Source: Chloroflexota bacterium (GTDB lineage: Bacteria; Chloroflexota; Anaerolineae; Aggregatilineales; UBA2796). From it: a stretch of 24,611 nt of DNA. Shown here in pieces: positions 1 to 7,278 of this stretch. Position numbers and translations under genes: made by a program. Where the stretch lies: assembly GCA_003695215.1 (NCBI GenBank), contig RFIM01000267.1:1-24611 (forward strand). Reading direction: 5' to 3'. Each line of letters starts with the position of its first letter. The first letter of the stretch is position 1. Under the pieces are notes generated by a model, which saw only the letters and a program-made list of their open reading frames with translations, did not search any database and was not told the DNA's origin.

Positions 1-43
1 AAGGTAGCTGTAGCGGAAGCTGCGGCTGGATCACCTCCTTTCT
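1..43 (+). rRNA. rrs: 16S ribosomal RNA, 3' end (partial)
   Basis: The first 43 bases carry the conserved 3' end of bacterial 16S rRNA: the GGAAGCTGCGGCTGGATCA segment of helix 45, followed by the anti-Shine-Dalgarno CACCTCCTTTCT. The rest of the gene lies upstream of the window. The mature 3' end is placed by analogy and could differ by a few bases. No tRNA or 23S follows on this strand; a hairpin terminator ends the unit near 205. The AGGAGG-like sites in front of many genes here match this anti-SD. Confidence 0.93.
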
Positions 44-176
44 AAGAGCGAGCCAGTGAGCCAGGGTGAATTGAGTAACCTGAGGTCTCACTGCGAGCTA
101 GTTGAGCGTCTCGCAAGAGACGAATAACCCTTGTGGCTGCGCCTGCTGCTTTCTTATCACGACTCAGCGGTTAAGG
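44..176 (+). other. 16S rRNA trailer with stem-loops
   Basis: This is the transcribed spacer between the 16S end and its terminator. Two structures are visible. A 7-bp stem pairs CAGTGAG (54-60) with CTCACTG (87-93). A tight hairpin pairs CGTCTC (107-112) with GAGACG (117-122) around a GCAA loop, which is a GNRA-type tetraloop. They probably take part in precursor processing, but that role is inferred. There is no tRNA and no start of 23S. Confidence 0.55.
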
Positions 177-206
177 AAAGCGCACCGTCATGGTGCGCTT
201 TTTGTT
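177..206 (+). terminator. Rho-independent terminator of the 16S transcript
   Basis: AAAGCGCACC (177-186) pairs perfectly with GGTGCGCTTT (192-201) around a 5-base loop, and the T-rich run continues to about 206. It lies about 135 bases after the 16S 3' end and before asnS, so the rRNA unit appears to stop here. Confidence 0.88.
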
Positions 207-240
207 TCTCACACTCTGAGGCAGCACAAGTTCGCATAGC

Positions 241-273
241 TTGACCACATTCATTCTATAGCTGCGCTATAAT
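241..273 (+). promoter_or_regulatory. Probable asnS promoter with palindromic -10 region
   Basis: A consensus -10 TATAAT lies at 268-273, about 40 bases before the chosen asnS start. A TTGACC hexamer at 241-246 would be the -35, but its 21-base spacing is too long for a standard site, so the -10 is the stronger evidence. The -10 is embedded in an inverted repeat, TATAGC-TGC-GCTATA (257-271), which resembles the site in front of the YedK-type gene. Confidence 0.5.
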
Positions 274-315
274 CAAGGCTATGGAACTCCTGATCTAGGC
301 TAAGGATGCTTGCTC

Positions 316-1656
316 GTGACACCACCAATTGTCTTGATCGCCGATCTACAGCGCTACGAAGGCCAAACTGTGACCGTGCGCGGCTGGCTATATGACCGCA
401 CTGACAAGGGCAAGCTGCAATTCCTCAAAGTGCGCGATGGCTCAGGCATTGCGCAGGCGGTCGCTTTTCAAAAGGAACTGCCCGAGCCGATCTTCAACGC
501 TTTGCGCAGCCTGCCACAAGAATCGTCGCTGATCGTCACAGGCATTGTACGCGCCGATCAGCGGGCGCCGGGCTTCCCAGGCGGCTATGAGATCGGCGTG
601 ACTGATGCGCAGATCATTCAAGTGGCGGACGAATATCCGATCACGCCCAAAGAACATGGCATTGAGTTCCTGATGGATCATCGCCATCTCTGGGTGCGTT
701 CCTCACGCCAATGGGCGATCTTGCGCATCCGCGCCACGATCATCAGCGCCATTCGCAACTGGCTTGACGATCATGGCTATCTGCTAGTGGATACGCCGAT
801 CATCACGCCGACCGCAGGCGAATCGACCACAGAGCTGTTTGAAGTCAAGTACTTCGAAGATATCGCCTATCTAGCGCAAACAGGGCAGCTCTACAACGAA
901 GCCAACATGATGAGCTTCGGCAAGGTCTACTGCTTCGGGCCGACTTTCCGCTCGGAGAAATCCAAGACGCGCCGTCATTTGACCGAGTTCTGGATGGTCG
1001 AGCCTGAGATGGCCTTCTTCACGCTAGAAGACCTGATGGCGATGGAAGAGGAGTTCGTCAGCGCCATTGTGCAGCGCGTGCTGGAGAAGAATCGCATGGA
1101 GCTGAGCATTCTCGAGCGCGATACAGCGCCTTTAGAGCGCGTAGTGGCGCCTTTCCCGCGCATCAGCTATGATGAGGCAGTGGCGCGCCTGAACCGGCTG
1201 GCAGCTGAGGCGAGCGATCCTGAAGAGCAAGCGGCTTTGCGCATTGAATGGGGCAACGACTTCGGCTCGCCGCACGAGACAGCCCTGGCACAGCAGTTTG
1301 ACCGACCTGTGTTCGTCTACCACTATCCAACGGCTGTCAAGGCGTTTTATATGCAGCCTGTGCCAGGGCGCCCTGAAGTCTGCCGCAGCGTGGACTTGCT
1401 GGCACCAGAAGGCTACGGCGAGATCACAGGCGGCAGCGAGCGCATTCACGATCGCGCGTTGCTGGAAGAGCGCATTGCTCAGATCGGGCTCAACCGCGAT
1501 CATTATGCTTGGTATCTTGATTTGCGGCGCTTTGGCAGCGTGCCGCACGCCGGCTTCGGCCTGGGTGTGGAGCGCACAGTGGCATGGATTTGCGGCTTGC
1601 CGCACATCCGCGAGACGATTCCGTATCCGCGCATGTTGAAGCGCACTTATCCATAG
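316..1656 (+). CDS. asnS: Asparaginyl-tRNA synthetase
   Basis: This class II aminoacyl-tRNA synthetase charges tRNA-Asn with asparagine in the cytoplasm. An N-terminal OB-fold anticodon-binding domain (about residues 5-105; GQTVTVRGWLYDR region) precedes the catalytic core. Motif 2 is visible as FGPTFRSEKSKTRRHLTEFW near residues 207-226, and motif 3 as GFGLGVERTVAWICG near the C-terminus. The ERTVAWICGLPHIRETIPYPR region is typical of AsnRS rather than AspRS. The length of 446 aa is normal. I start at GTG 316 because the TAAGGA at 301-306 sits 9 bases upstream of it; an in-frame TTG at 310 would have only 3 bases of spacing. The gene leads a same-strand run of four genes with short gaps. Confidence 0.95.
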   Translation: MTPPIVLIADLQRYEGQTVTVRGWLYDRTDKGKLQFLKVRDGSGIAQAVAFQKELPEPIFNALRSLPQESSLIVTGIVRADQRAPGFPGGYEIGVTDAQIIQVADEYPITPKEHGIEFLMDHRHLWVRSSRQWAILRIRATIISAIRNWLDDHGYLLVDTPIITPTAGESTTELFEVKYFEDIAYLAQTGQLYNEANMMSFGKVYCFGPTFRSEKSKTRRHLTEFWMVEPEMAFFTLEDLMAMEEEFVSAIVQRVLEKNRMELSILERDTAPLERVVAPFPRISYDEAVARLNRLAAEASDPEEQAALRIEWGNDFGSPHETALAQQFDRPVFVYHYPTAVKAFYMQPVPGRPEVCRSVDLLAPEGYGEITGGSERIHDRALLEERIAQIGLNRDHYAWYLDLRRFGSVPHAGFGLGVERTVAWICGLPHIRETIPYPRMLKRTYP

Positions 1657-1675
1657 CTTGAAAGGCAAATATCCA

Positions 1676-1987
1676 ATGGACGGGCAAGTAACTATCCCGG
1701 CGTTCACCATAGACTTGATGGCGCTGATCACCTGGCTGATTGTCGGCTTGATCGCAGGCGCATTGGCTAGCCTGCTGACGCGTGGCAGGATTTACGGGCT
1801 GATTCCGAGCCTGATCATCGGCTTCTTGGGCGCTTTGGTCGGCGGCTTTCTGTTCGGTTTGCTCAACATCGGCGTGCCCGAGAGCCTTCAAGGCGGCATC
1901 ACCATCCGCTGGATCGATATCATTGTGGCTTTCGTCGGCGCTGTGATCATCCTGTTCGTCTACGGATTCTTCTATCGTCGGCGTTAG
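1676..1987 (+). CDS. GlsB/YeaQ/YmgE-type small membrane protein
   Basis: A 103-residue, very hydrophobic protein with three predicted membrane segments at about residues 14-34, 42-64 and 80-100, ending in basic RRR. The Gly-rich pattern (GLIAGALASLL, then GFLGALVGGFLFGLL) and the last helix match the transglycosylase-associated GlsB/YeaQ/YmgE family. In other bacteria these proteins are linked to general stress; their biochemical activity is not established. ATG 1676 is chosen because AAAGG lies 10 bases upstream; an in-frame TTG exists at 1658. The gene starts 19 bases after the asnS stop, so co-transcription is likely. The N-terminal ten residues are polar and longer than in most relatives. 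Confidence 0.8.
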   Translation: MDGQVTIPAFTIDLMALITWLIVGLIAGALASLLTRGRIYGLIPSLIIGFLGALVGGFLFGLLNIGVPESLQGGITIRWIDIIVAFVGAVIILFVYGFFYRRR

Positions 1988-2014
1988 CGACTGCTGAGGC
2001 TTGGCACGGGCACT

Positions 2015-2758
2015 ATGACGGCACTCTCACTGCGCGAACAGCGCTCGCGGCTCAGCGCGCTCCTGGACGTGACCAATCCTGTGGACGCGCCAACGGCTTA
2101 CTATGCGCTCGATCACGATCCTAAACGCTCGACGCTCGCCTTGCGCACGGATGCCAGCGGCGCGCCTATCGGCTTCGTTGGGCGCTTCCAGACAGGTATC
2201 GATCTCTTTCGGCCGCTCGTGGTCATGAAGTGCCGTCAAGCTGAGGTCGCCGCTGACTTGATGGCTGAAGTGCTCACGGTCGGTCGGCAATATCTGTTCT
2301 TCAGCAACCTGAACCAGCTGCCGCTAGTCGGCGGCAGCTTGCAGATCAGCAGCGAGCGCATTCTCTCGATCTACGCGCTGGATTTGGCGCGCTTCAAGCC
2401 CGAGATCAACGTGCTAGTGCGCCTGAAGACGGCGCCGAACGGCACGCCTATAGCTGAGATCAGCAACAGTGGCTATCGGGCAGTGGCAGGCGTCAACTGG
2501 CAGTCATCGGGCTTCGCCGAAATTTATGTGTATGTCGATCCTGAGGTGCGCGGGCGCGGCTGGGGCAGAAGCGTGGCGATGGCTTGCACGGCGCAAGTGC
2601 GCGCTAGTGGGCGCGTGCCGCTCTACTTGGTCGAGCCGAGCAACCATGAATCGGTCAAGTTGGCTGAGAGCATCGGCTACCGCGATACGGGCGCGCGCCA
2701 AATCTTCGCCGAGGCGGTCTATCTCGGGCATCCTGCGCACAGGCTGATGTCATCATGA
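2015..2758 (+). CDS. GNAT-family N-acetyltransferase
   Basis: A 247-aa protein. The C-terminal half is a GNAT acetyl-CoA-binding fold: motif A reads YVYVDPEVRGRGWGRSVAMA (about 171-190) with the R-G-x-G-W-G pyrophosphate loop, followed by the typical EPSNHESVKLAESIGY segment (207-222). The N-terminal half (1-130) does not show a clear second GNAT motif; it may be a degenerate copy or a substrate domain. The acetylated substrate cannot be told. The gene begins 27 bases after the preceding membrane-protein gene, and its last four bases overlap the glycosidase start (ATGA), which suggests coupled translation. The ribosome-binding site is weak (GAGG 15 bases upstream). Confidence 0.8.
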   Translation: MTALSLREQRSRLSALLDVTNPVDAPTAYYALDHDPKRSTLALRTDASGAPIGFVGRFQTGIDLFRPLVVMKCRQAEVAADLMAEVLTVGRQYLFFSNLNQLPLVGGSLQISSERILSIYALDLARFKPEINVLVRLKTAPNGTPIAEISNSGYRAVAGVNWQSSGFAEIYVYVDPEVRGRGWGRSVAMACTAQVRASGRVPLYLVEPSNHESVKLAESIGYRDTGARQIFAEAVYLGHPAHRLMSS

Positions 2759-4128
2759 GCGTCAGAGCGCAATTGCTGATGCCTGAAGGCTTCTTGTGGG
2801 GCTGCGCCACGGCTGCGCACCAGGTCGAAGGCGATTCAGTGGACGACTGGTCGCAGTGGGAAGAAGGCGCGGGCAGGATTTACCAGAATCAGCGTAGCGG
2901 CGCTGCCTGCGAGTGGTGGCGCGGTCGTTTTGGGGAGGACTTCGACCGCGCGGCGACGCTGCGCAACAACGCGCAGCGCCTTTCTATCGCTTGGAGCCGC
3001 ATCGAGCCGCAAGAAGGGCAATTCGACGATGCAGCAATCGGCCGCTACCGCGAGATGCTGGTCGCGCTGCACGATCGCGGCATGAAGCCGATGGTCACGC
3101 TGCACCACTTCACCAATCCAATCTGGTTCGCTGAGCGCGGCGGCTGGCTCTCGGAAGAAGCGCCTGCGCTGTTCGTGCGCTACGTGCGGCGCGCCGTCGA
3201 GGGCTTGGCCGACCTTTGCCAGCTGTGGTGTACCCTCAACGAGCCGATGGTGCTGGCCACACAGGGCTATCTATTCGGCTACTGGCCGCCAGGGCACAAG
3301 AGCATGGACGATATGGCGCGGGCGGCTGCCAATTTGTTGCGCGCGCACGCGGCCGCCTACCACGCCATCAAGTCCGTGCAGCCCAACAGCCAAGTCGGTT
3401 ACGCCCATCATCATCTCGGCTTGCAGCCCAAAGCGCCCGCCTTCTGGCATCGGCCTGCAGCCCAAGCCGCTGACCAGCTGATGAACGTCGCCTTCAACGA
3501 TGCGCTCCTGACGGGCGTCTTCAAGCTGCCTTTCAGGCGTGCGATCGCTGTCGCTAGCGCCAAAGGCGCCCTAGACTGGCTCGGCGTGCAGTACTATCAG
3601 GAGCGCTTGGCCACCTTCAATCCGCTCAAGCTGGGCAATGCGATCGGCACAGAGAAGCCCAAAGGCGTGCCTGTTGGGCCGAAGGACTGGGGCGGGCTAG
3701 TGCCGCAGAACCTGTTCGGCGTCATTGAGCGGCTCTACAAGCGCTATGGCAAGCCGATTTACGTCACGGAGAGCGGCGTGCCTGATCCTGAAGATACCTT
3801 GCGCCGTCAATGGATCGTCGAGAGCGTGCGCGCCCTTTGGAGAGCGCTAGGCTTTAACTATCCTGTGCGCGGCTATTTCTTCTGGTCGCTACTGGACAAC
3901 TTCGAATGGGCTGAAGGCTACGATCCGCGCTACAGTTTCGGCTTGTACCAGACCAACTTTCAGACTCAGCAGCGCACCCAGCGCCTGAGCGCCGTGCTAT
4001 ATCGCGAAATCTGCGCTCAGAACGGCCTGAGCGCAGAGATCGTCGCGCAGTATGTGCCTGAGCTGCTGCCAAAGCTCTTCCCAGGTGAATCGGGCGCGCC
4101 GCAAGTGCGCTTGAAGGAACGCTACTAG
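2755..4128 (+). CDS. Family 1 glycoside hydrolase (beta-glucosidase-like)
   Basis: A 457-aa TIM-barrel glycosidase of family GH1. The N-terminal signature FLWGCATAAHQVEG (13-26) is the family's usual opening. The acid/base glutamate is E163 in CTLNEPM, and the nucleophile glutamate is E339 in YVTESGVPD, where most members have TENG. The FFWSLLDNFEWAEGY stretch (375-389) is the aglycone/sugar-binding Trp motif. The likely reaction is retaining hydrolysis of beta-glucosides or related beta-glycosides; the exact sugar is not readable. There is no signal peptide, so it should act in the cytoplasm. The start overlaps the GNAT stop by 4 bases. Its TAG stop and the TAG stop of the convergent exporter gene share one CTAG tetranucleotide at 4125-4128. 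Confidence 0.92.
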   Translation: MSVRAQLLMPEGFLWGCATAAHQVEGDSVDDWSQWEEGAGRIYQNQRSGAACEWWRGRFGEDFDRAATLRNNAQRLSIAWSRIEPQEGQFDDAAIGRYREMLVALHDRGMKPMVTLHHFTNPIWFAERGGWLSEEAPALFVRYVRRAVEGLADLCQLWCTLNEPMVLATQGYLFGYWPPGHKSMDDMARAAANLLRAHAAAYHAIKSVQPNSQVGYAHHHLGLQPKAPAFWHRPAAQAADQLMNVAFNDALLTGVFKLPFRRAIAVASAKGALDWLGVQYYQERLATFNPLKLGNAIGTEKPKGVPVGPKDWGGLVPQNLFGVIERLYKRYGKPIYVTESGVPDPEDTLRRQWIVESVRALWRALGFNYPVRGYFFWSLLDNFEWAEGYDPRYSFGLYQTNFQTQQRTQRLSAVLYREICAQNGLSAEIVAQYVPELLPKLFPGESGAPQVRLKERY

Positions 4129-4883
4129 AGCAGCTTGCTCAGGTTATCGACCAGCAGCATAGCCGCCAAGCCAATCACAAATAGAGCGAAGGCTTGGCGC
4201 AGCTGCTCAGGCTTCAGCCAGCGCGTCAGGCGTGCGCCTAGGTAGGTGCCCAGCAGGCCCGCGCCGACAAAGACTGCGATCATGCCGAAGTCCAGGGCGA
4301 CTTCGCCCAGATGACCGAGCAAGCCCGCGACACTGTTCATCACGATGATGAGCAAGGACGTGCCGATCGCCTGATTCATCGGCAGGCCTAGCAGCATGAC
4401 CAACGCGGGCACGATCAGAAAGCCGCCGCCGACGCCCAAAAAGCCTGTCAGCGCGCCAACGGCTGCGCCGCCGATCAGCACTTTGCGCCAACACAAGCTG
4501 CCTTCTGCCATAGGCGCCTCGCGTCTGCGCAGCATCAACGCGCCGACTATCAGCATCAGCATGGCGAAGGCGATCATCAGCGCTTCTGGCCGAAAAAGTT
4601 TGGAGAAATTGGCGGCCAGGTAGGCGAACGCCATGCCCACGCCGCCAAACAATAAGGCGACGCGCCCGTTGACCGCGCCATTCGCCTGATGGAACAGCAC
4701 GCCTAGCGCGCTATTCACGCCCACGATCACTAACGAAGCCGTCACAGCCACTTGTGGTGTCTGCCCGACTAAGTAGACCAGCATCGGCACAGTCAGGATC
4801 GAGCCGCCGCCGCCTAACAAGCCGAGCGTCAGCCCGATCAACAAGCCGAGCGCGCCATCAAGCAGCAGGCTCTCCAAGCTCAC
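4125..4883 (-). CDS. TauE/SafE-family sulfite/anion exporter
   Basis: A 252-aa integral membrane protein with about eight hydrophobic segments. It shows the family's internal duplication: GLLGGGGSILTVP (21-33) and GFLGVGGGFLIVP (147-159) are the paired glycine-rich motifs. TauE/SafE proteins are proposed to export sulfite, sulfoacetate or similar anions. Here the gene is last in a sulfur operon. Its GTG start overlaps the TGA stop of the persulfide dioxygenase gene (GTGA), so translation is probably coupled. Export of sulfite or thiosulfate made by the upstream enzymes is the natural inference; the substrate is not proven by sequence. Confidence 0.88.
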   Translation of the reverse strand: MSLESLLLDGALGLLIGLTLGLLGGGGSILTVPMLVYLVGQTPQVAVTASLVIVGVNSALGVLFHQANGAVNGRVALLFGGVGMAFAYLAANFSKLFRPEALMIAFAMLMLIVGALMLRRREAPMAEGSLCWRKVLIGGAAVGALTGFLGVGGGFLIVPALVMLLGLPMNQAIGTSLLIIVMNSVAGLLGHLGEVALDFGMIAVFVGAGLLGTYLGARLTRWLKPEQLRQAFALFVIGLAAMLLVDNLSKLL

Positions 4884-6307
4884 AGCGCCTTCTCCATCTG
4901 TGCCGCGCCGCGCTCAGTTGGCAAACGCGCTGACCAAAGCGCTTTCTCAATCGGCAGATTCATGACCTGTGTATAACCTTGAGCGCGCAGCCAGCTAGCC
5001 GCGATCTGCGAGCGGTAGCCGCTGGCACAGTAGGTCACGATCGGCTTATCGCGCGGCACTTCGGCAAGGCGGCGCGGCAAATGCCCAACAGGGATGTTCA
5101 GCGCGCCACTGAGATGCACTTCAGCGTATTCGGTCGCGCCGCGCACATCTAGCAAGAGGACCTCGTCCAGCTGAGTGGCGAGACGCTCGATATCGATCGA
5201 TGGCAGATGCTCGGTTGGCGCTTGTAGCGCCTCAGCCGTCACATAGCCGCGCACGTCGTCCACGCCGATGGCGCGCAGTGCCTTCAGCAGCTCGGGCACG
5301 TCTGCATCGCGCTCGGTCACAAAGTAGAACGGCTTGGCGTAGTCCACAAACCAGCCGACGTACGTGCTGAAGGTTGAGCTCGTGGCAGGAATGCTGACTG
5401 TCTTAGGAAGGTGCGCCTTGCGGAAGGCCTGCTCGGAGCGGAAATCAGCTACAAAGGTGCCCTGGGCCAGCAGCGCGTCCAGCTCAGCGCGGCTCAAGCG
5501 CTGTGGCACGGGCAACTGGCTGCGCAGGGCAGGCCCGTGCTTATTGACGTACTTCATCTGGGCGAAGTAGCGCGGCGCCTCAGGCTGGCCTTCCAGCAGC
5601 CAGGCCACGAAAGCCGCTTCATCCTCGAATTGGAAGGCGGGATTGAAGAGCTTCTCATAGCCGAGCGTGGTCGTTGGCACAGCGCCGAGCGCCTTGCCAC
5701 AAGCGCTGCCTGCGCCATGCCCTGGGAAAATCTGCAAGTAATCGGGCAGCTGCTTGAAGCGCTGCACAGTGGCGAATTGCTGCCGTGCGCCGAGCTCCTT
5801 TGTGCCGATCATGCCAGCAGCTTCTTCTAACAAGTCTGGCCGCCCGATATCGCCGACGAACAGGAAATCGCCCGTGAAGACGCCGAAAGGCTTGTTGGCA
5901 ATCGCTGTGTCAGTGATCATGAAGCTGATATGCTCAGGTGTGTGGCCGGGCGTGTGCAGCACCTCGACCTTGACCTTGCCGACCATCCACCAATCGCCAT
6001 CACGCACCAGCACGGCGTGGGCAGCGTCGGCGTAGGTGTACTTCCACTCAGGCGTGCCCACATCGCTCAGGTAGAGCGTCGCGCCTGTGAGCACGGCCAG
6101 CTCGCGCGCGCCACTGACAAAATCTGCATGAATGTGCGTCTCCGTCACATGGGCGATACGCAAGCCGTGCGCAGCCGCCGCTCTCAGATATTGCTCGAGA
6201 TCGCGCGCAGGATCGATCACGAGCGCCTCGCCCGTCGCTGCACAACCGATCAGGTACGAGGCTTGCGCCAAGCGCTCATCGTAAAAATATTTGATCAGCA
6301 TGCTCAT
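4880..6307 (-). CDS. CstB-like persulfide dioxygenase/rhodanese fusion
   Basis: A 475-aa three-domain protein. Residues 1-240 are a metallo-beta-lactamase fold of the persulfide dioxygenase type, with THIHADFVSG (57-66), HTPGH (118-122) and TGDFLFVGD (145-153). By comparison with ETHE1, the iron ligands would be H58, H122 and D147. Residues 270-360 are a rhodanese-like domain with no cysteine in the expected loop. Residues 370-465 are a second rhodanese domain with catalytic C427 in TYCASGYRS. This order of dioxygenase, pseudo-rhodanese and active rhodanese is that of Staphylococcus CstB, which turns persulfides into thiosulfate. ATG 6307 is chosen because it overlaps the preceding stop as ATGA and follows GGAAAGGTGG; reading further upstream would overlap the neighbouring rhodanese gene. 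Confidence 0.9.
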   Translation of the reverse strand: MSMLIKYFYDERLAQASYLIGCAATGEALVIDPARDLEQYLRAAAAHGLRIAHVTETHIHADFVSGARELAVLTGATLYLSDVGTPEWKYTYADAAHAVLVRDGDWWMVGKVKVEVLHTPGHTPEHISFMITDTAIANKPFGVFTGDFLFVGDIGRPDLLEEAAGMIGTKELGARQQFATVQRFKQLPDYLQIFPGHGAGSACGKALGAVPTTTLGYEKLFNPAFQFEDEAAFVAWLLEGQPEAPRYFAQMKYVNKHGPALRSQLPVPQRLSRAELDALLAQGTFVADFRSEQAFRKAHLPKTVSIPATSSTFSTYVGWFVDYAKPFYFVTERDADVPELLKALRAIGVDDVRGYVTAEALQAPTEHLPSIDIERLATQLDEVLLLDVRGATEYAEVHLSGALNIPVGHLPRRLAEVPRDKPIVTYCASGYRSQIAASWLRAQGYTQVMNLPIEKALWSARLPTERGAAQMEKAL

Positions 6308-6648
6308 TCCACCTTTCCGCCGCTCATCATCCAAGCCATTGTACCGCCCTTCAGGTTGTAGACTTCGGCATGACCGCTGCGCACGAGCATATCCGCGCCT
6401 GTTCGGCTGCGATTGCCCGTAGCACAGACCACAACCACAGGCTTGCCCTTGGCAATCTCGCCCAAGCGCCGCGAGAGCTGATCGAGTGGGATGTTGATGG
6501 CGCCAGGGATATGACCGCCTGCGAATTCGCTTGTTGTGCGCACGTCTACCAGCACGTGATCCGCCTCAGGCTCAAAGTAGCGTTCGCGATATTCCTTCAC
6601 ACTCAGGTTGCCGTAGGCTTCTTGCTTGCGCCCGAATAAAAAGCTCAT
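6304..6648 (-). CDS. Single-domain cytoplasmic rhodanese
   Basis: A 114-aa protein made of one rhodanese domain (about residues 15-112). The catalytic loop is VVCATGNRS with C75. HVLVDVRTTSEFAGGHIPGAINIP (31-54) is the standard opening of the fold. It should carry a persulfide on the cysteine and move sulfane sulfur to an acceptor, plausibly the dioxygenase fusion encoded next. The frame stays open upstream to 6807, but that part overlaps the neighbouring gene and is low-complexity and Arg-rich. ATG 6648 has AAAGGA about 10 bases upstream and gives a normal domain length. Its stop overlaps the next start by 4 bases. Confidence 0.9.
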   Translation of the reverse strand: MSFLFGRKQEAYGNLSVKEYRERYFEPEADHVLVDVRTTSEFAGGHIPGAINIPLDQLSRRLGEIAKGKPVVVVCATGNRSRTGADMLVRSGHAEVYNLKGGTMAWMMSGGKVE

Positions 6649-6683
6649 GCTCAACCGTCCTTTGCCTCTGCTTATCCTTGTGC

Positions 6684-7157
6684 TTAACGTTGAAGCGGAT
6701 AGCCTTGCGCCTGCCAGGCGATCAGGCCGCCCAGATCGTACACCGACTCGTAGCCTGCGTCTCTCAACAGGCGCGCTGCTTGCGCGCTGCGATTGCCGCT
6801 TCGGCAATACACCACAACTGGCCTATCGCGGGGCACTTCGGCAAGGCGTCCTGCCAATTGCTCCACAGGGATGTTAGTGGCGCCTGCGATGTGACCGCTC
6901 TGAAACTCAGCGCGCGTGCGCACATCCAGCAACAGATGATCAGCTGCGCTGAATTGGGCCACATACTGCGCGGGACTGAGCGAGCCGCCACGCACGGGCG
7001 CTCGGCTGAGCGTCTGTGCATTGGCGCTGCTGCCTGCAATGGCGCCGACGATCAATGCTGCTACAATCGCTAAAATGCCCGCGCCTAGCATAATCAGAGC
7101 GCTATTGCTCTTTGAAGCCGCTTTGGCTCGACTCAGATGGCGTCTTTGGCTGCCCAT
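6684..7157 (-). CDS. Membrane-anchored rhodanese
   Basis: A 157-aa protein, first gene of the sulfur operon. A basic N-terminus (residues 1-17) is followed by a hydrophobic segment at about 20-42 ending in an ANAQ-like stretch. That fits a signal anchor or a cleavable signal peptide, which would put the rhodanese domain (55-155) outside the cytoplasm. The catalytic loop is VYCRSGNRS with C118. It may receive sulfane sulfur at the cell surface. ATG 7157 is preceded by AGGAG 6 bases away; a TTG directly before it (7160) is less likely. The gap to the next gene is 35 bases. Confidence 0.88.
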   Translation of the reverse strand: MGSQRRHLSRAKAASKSNSALIMLGAGILAIVAALIVGAIAGSSANAQTLSRAPVRGGSLSPAQYVAQFSAADHLLLDVRTRAEFQSGHIAGATNIPVEQLAGRLAEVPRDRPVVVYCRSGNRSAQAARLLRDAGYESVYDLGGLIAWQAQGYPLQR

Positions 7158-7194
7158 CAATTGCTCCTGGTAGCTTTAGCTGCACAGTGTTGCG

Positions 7195-7223
7195 TTGACA
7201 AAGAGTGTAGTAGAATCTAAATA
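7195..7223 (+). promoter_or_regulatory. Sigma-70-type promoter for the alpha/beta hydrolase
   Basis: A perfect -35 TTGACA (7195-7200), 17-base spacer and -10 TAAATA (7218-7223) point into the hydrolase gene and predict a transcript start near 7230. The site lies in the divergent gap between the sulfur operon and the hydrolase. No equally good minus-strand promoter was found for the sulfur operon. Confidence 0.65.
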
Positions 7224-7278
7224 GCTCTGGCAGGCTCAAAGGCTTATTTCTAGGATAAGTTGAGACTTACGACGTCCC

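Noticed and set aside
310..315. TTG 310 as the asnS start
   Set aside because: Only 3 bases separate it from TAAGGA; GTG 316 has 9-base spacing.
1132..1731. 199-codon minus-strand frame inside asnS
   Set aside because: Antisense to conserved synthetase motifs and runs into the next gene; no independent support.
6649..6807. Longer N-terminus for the soluble rhodanese
   Set aside because: It would overlap the upstream gene in another frame and is low-complexity; ATG 6648 has a good ribosome-binding site.
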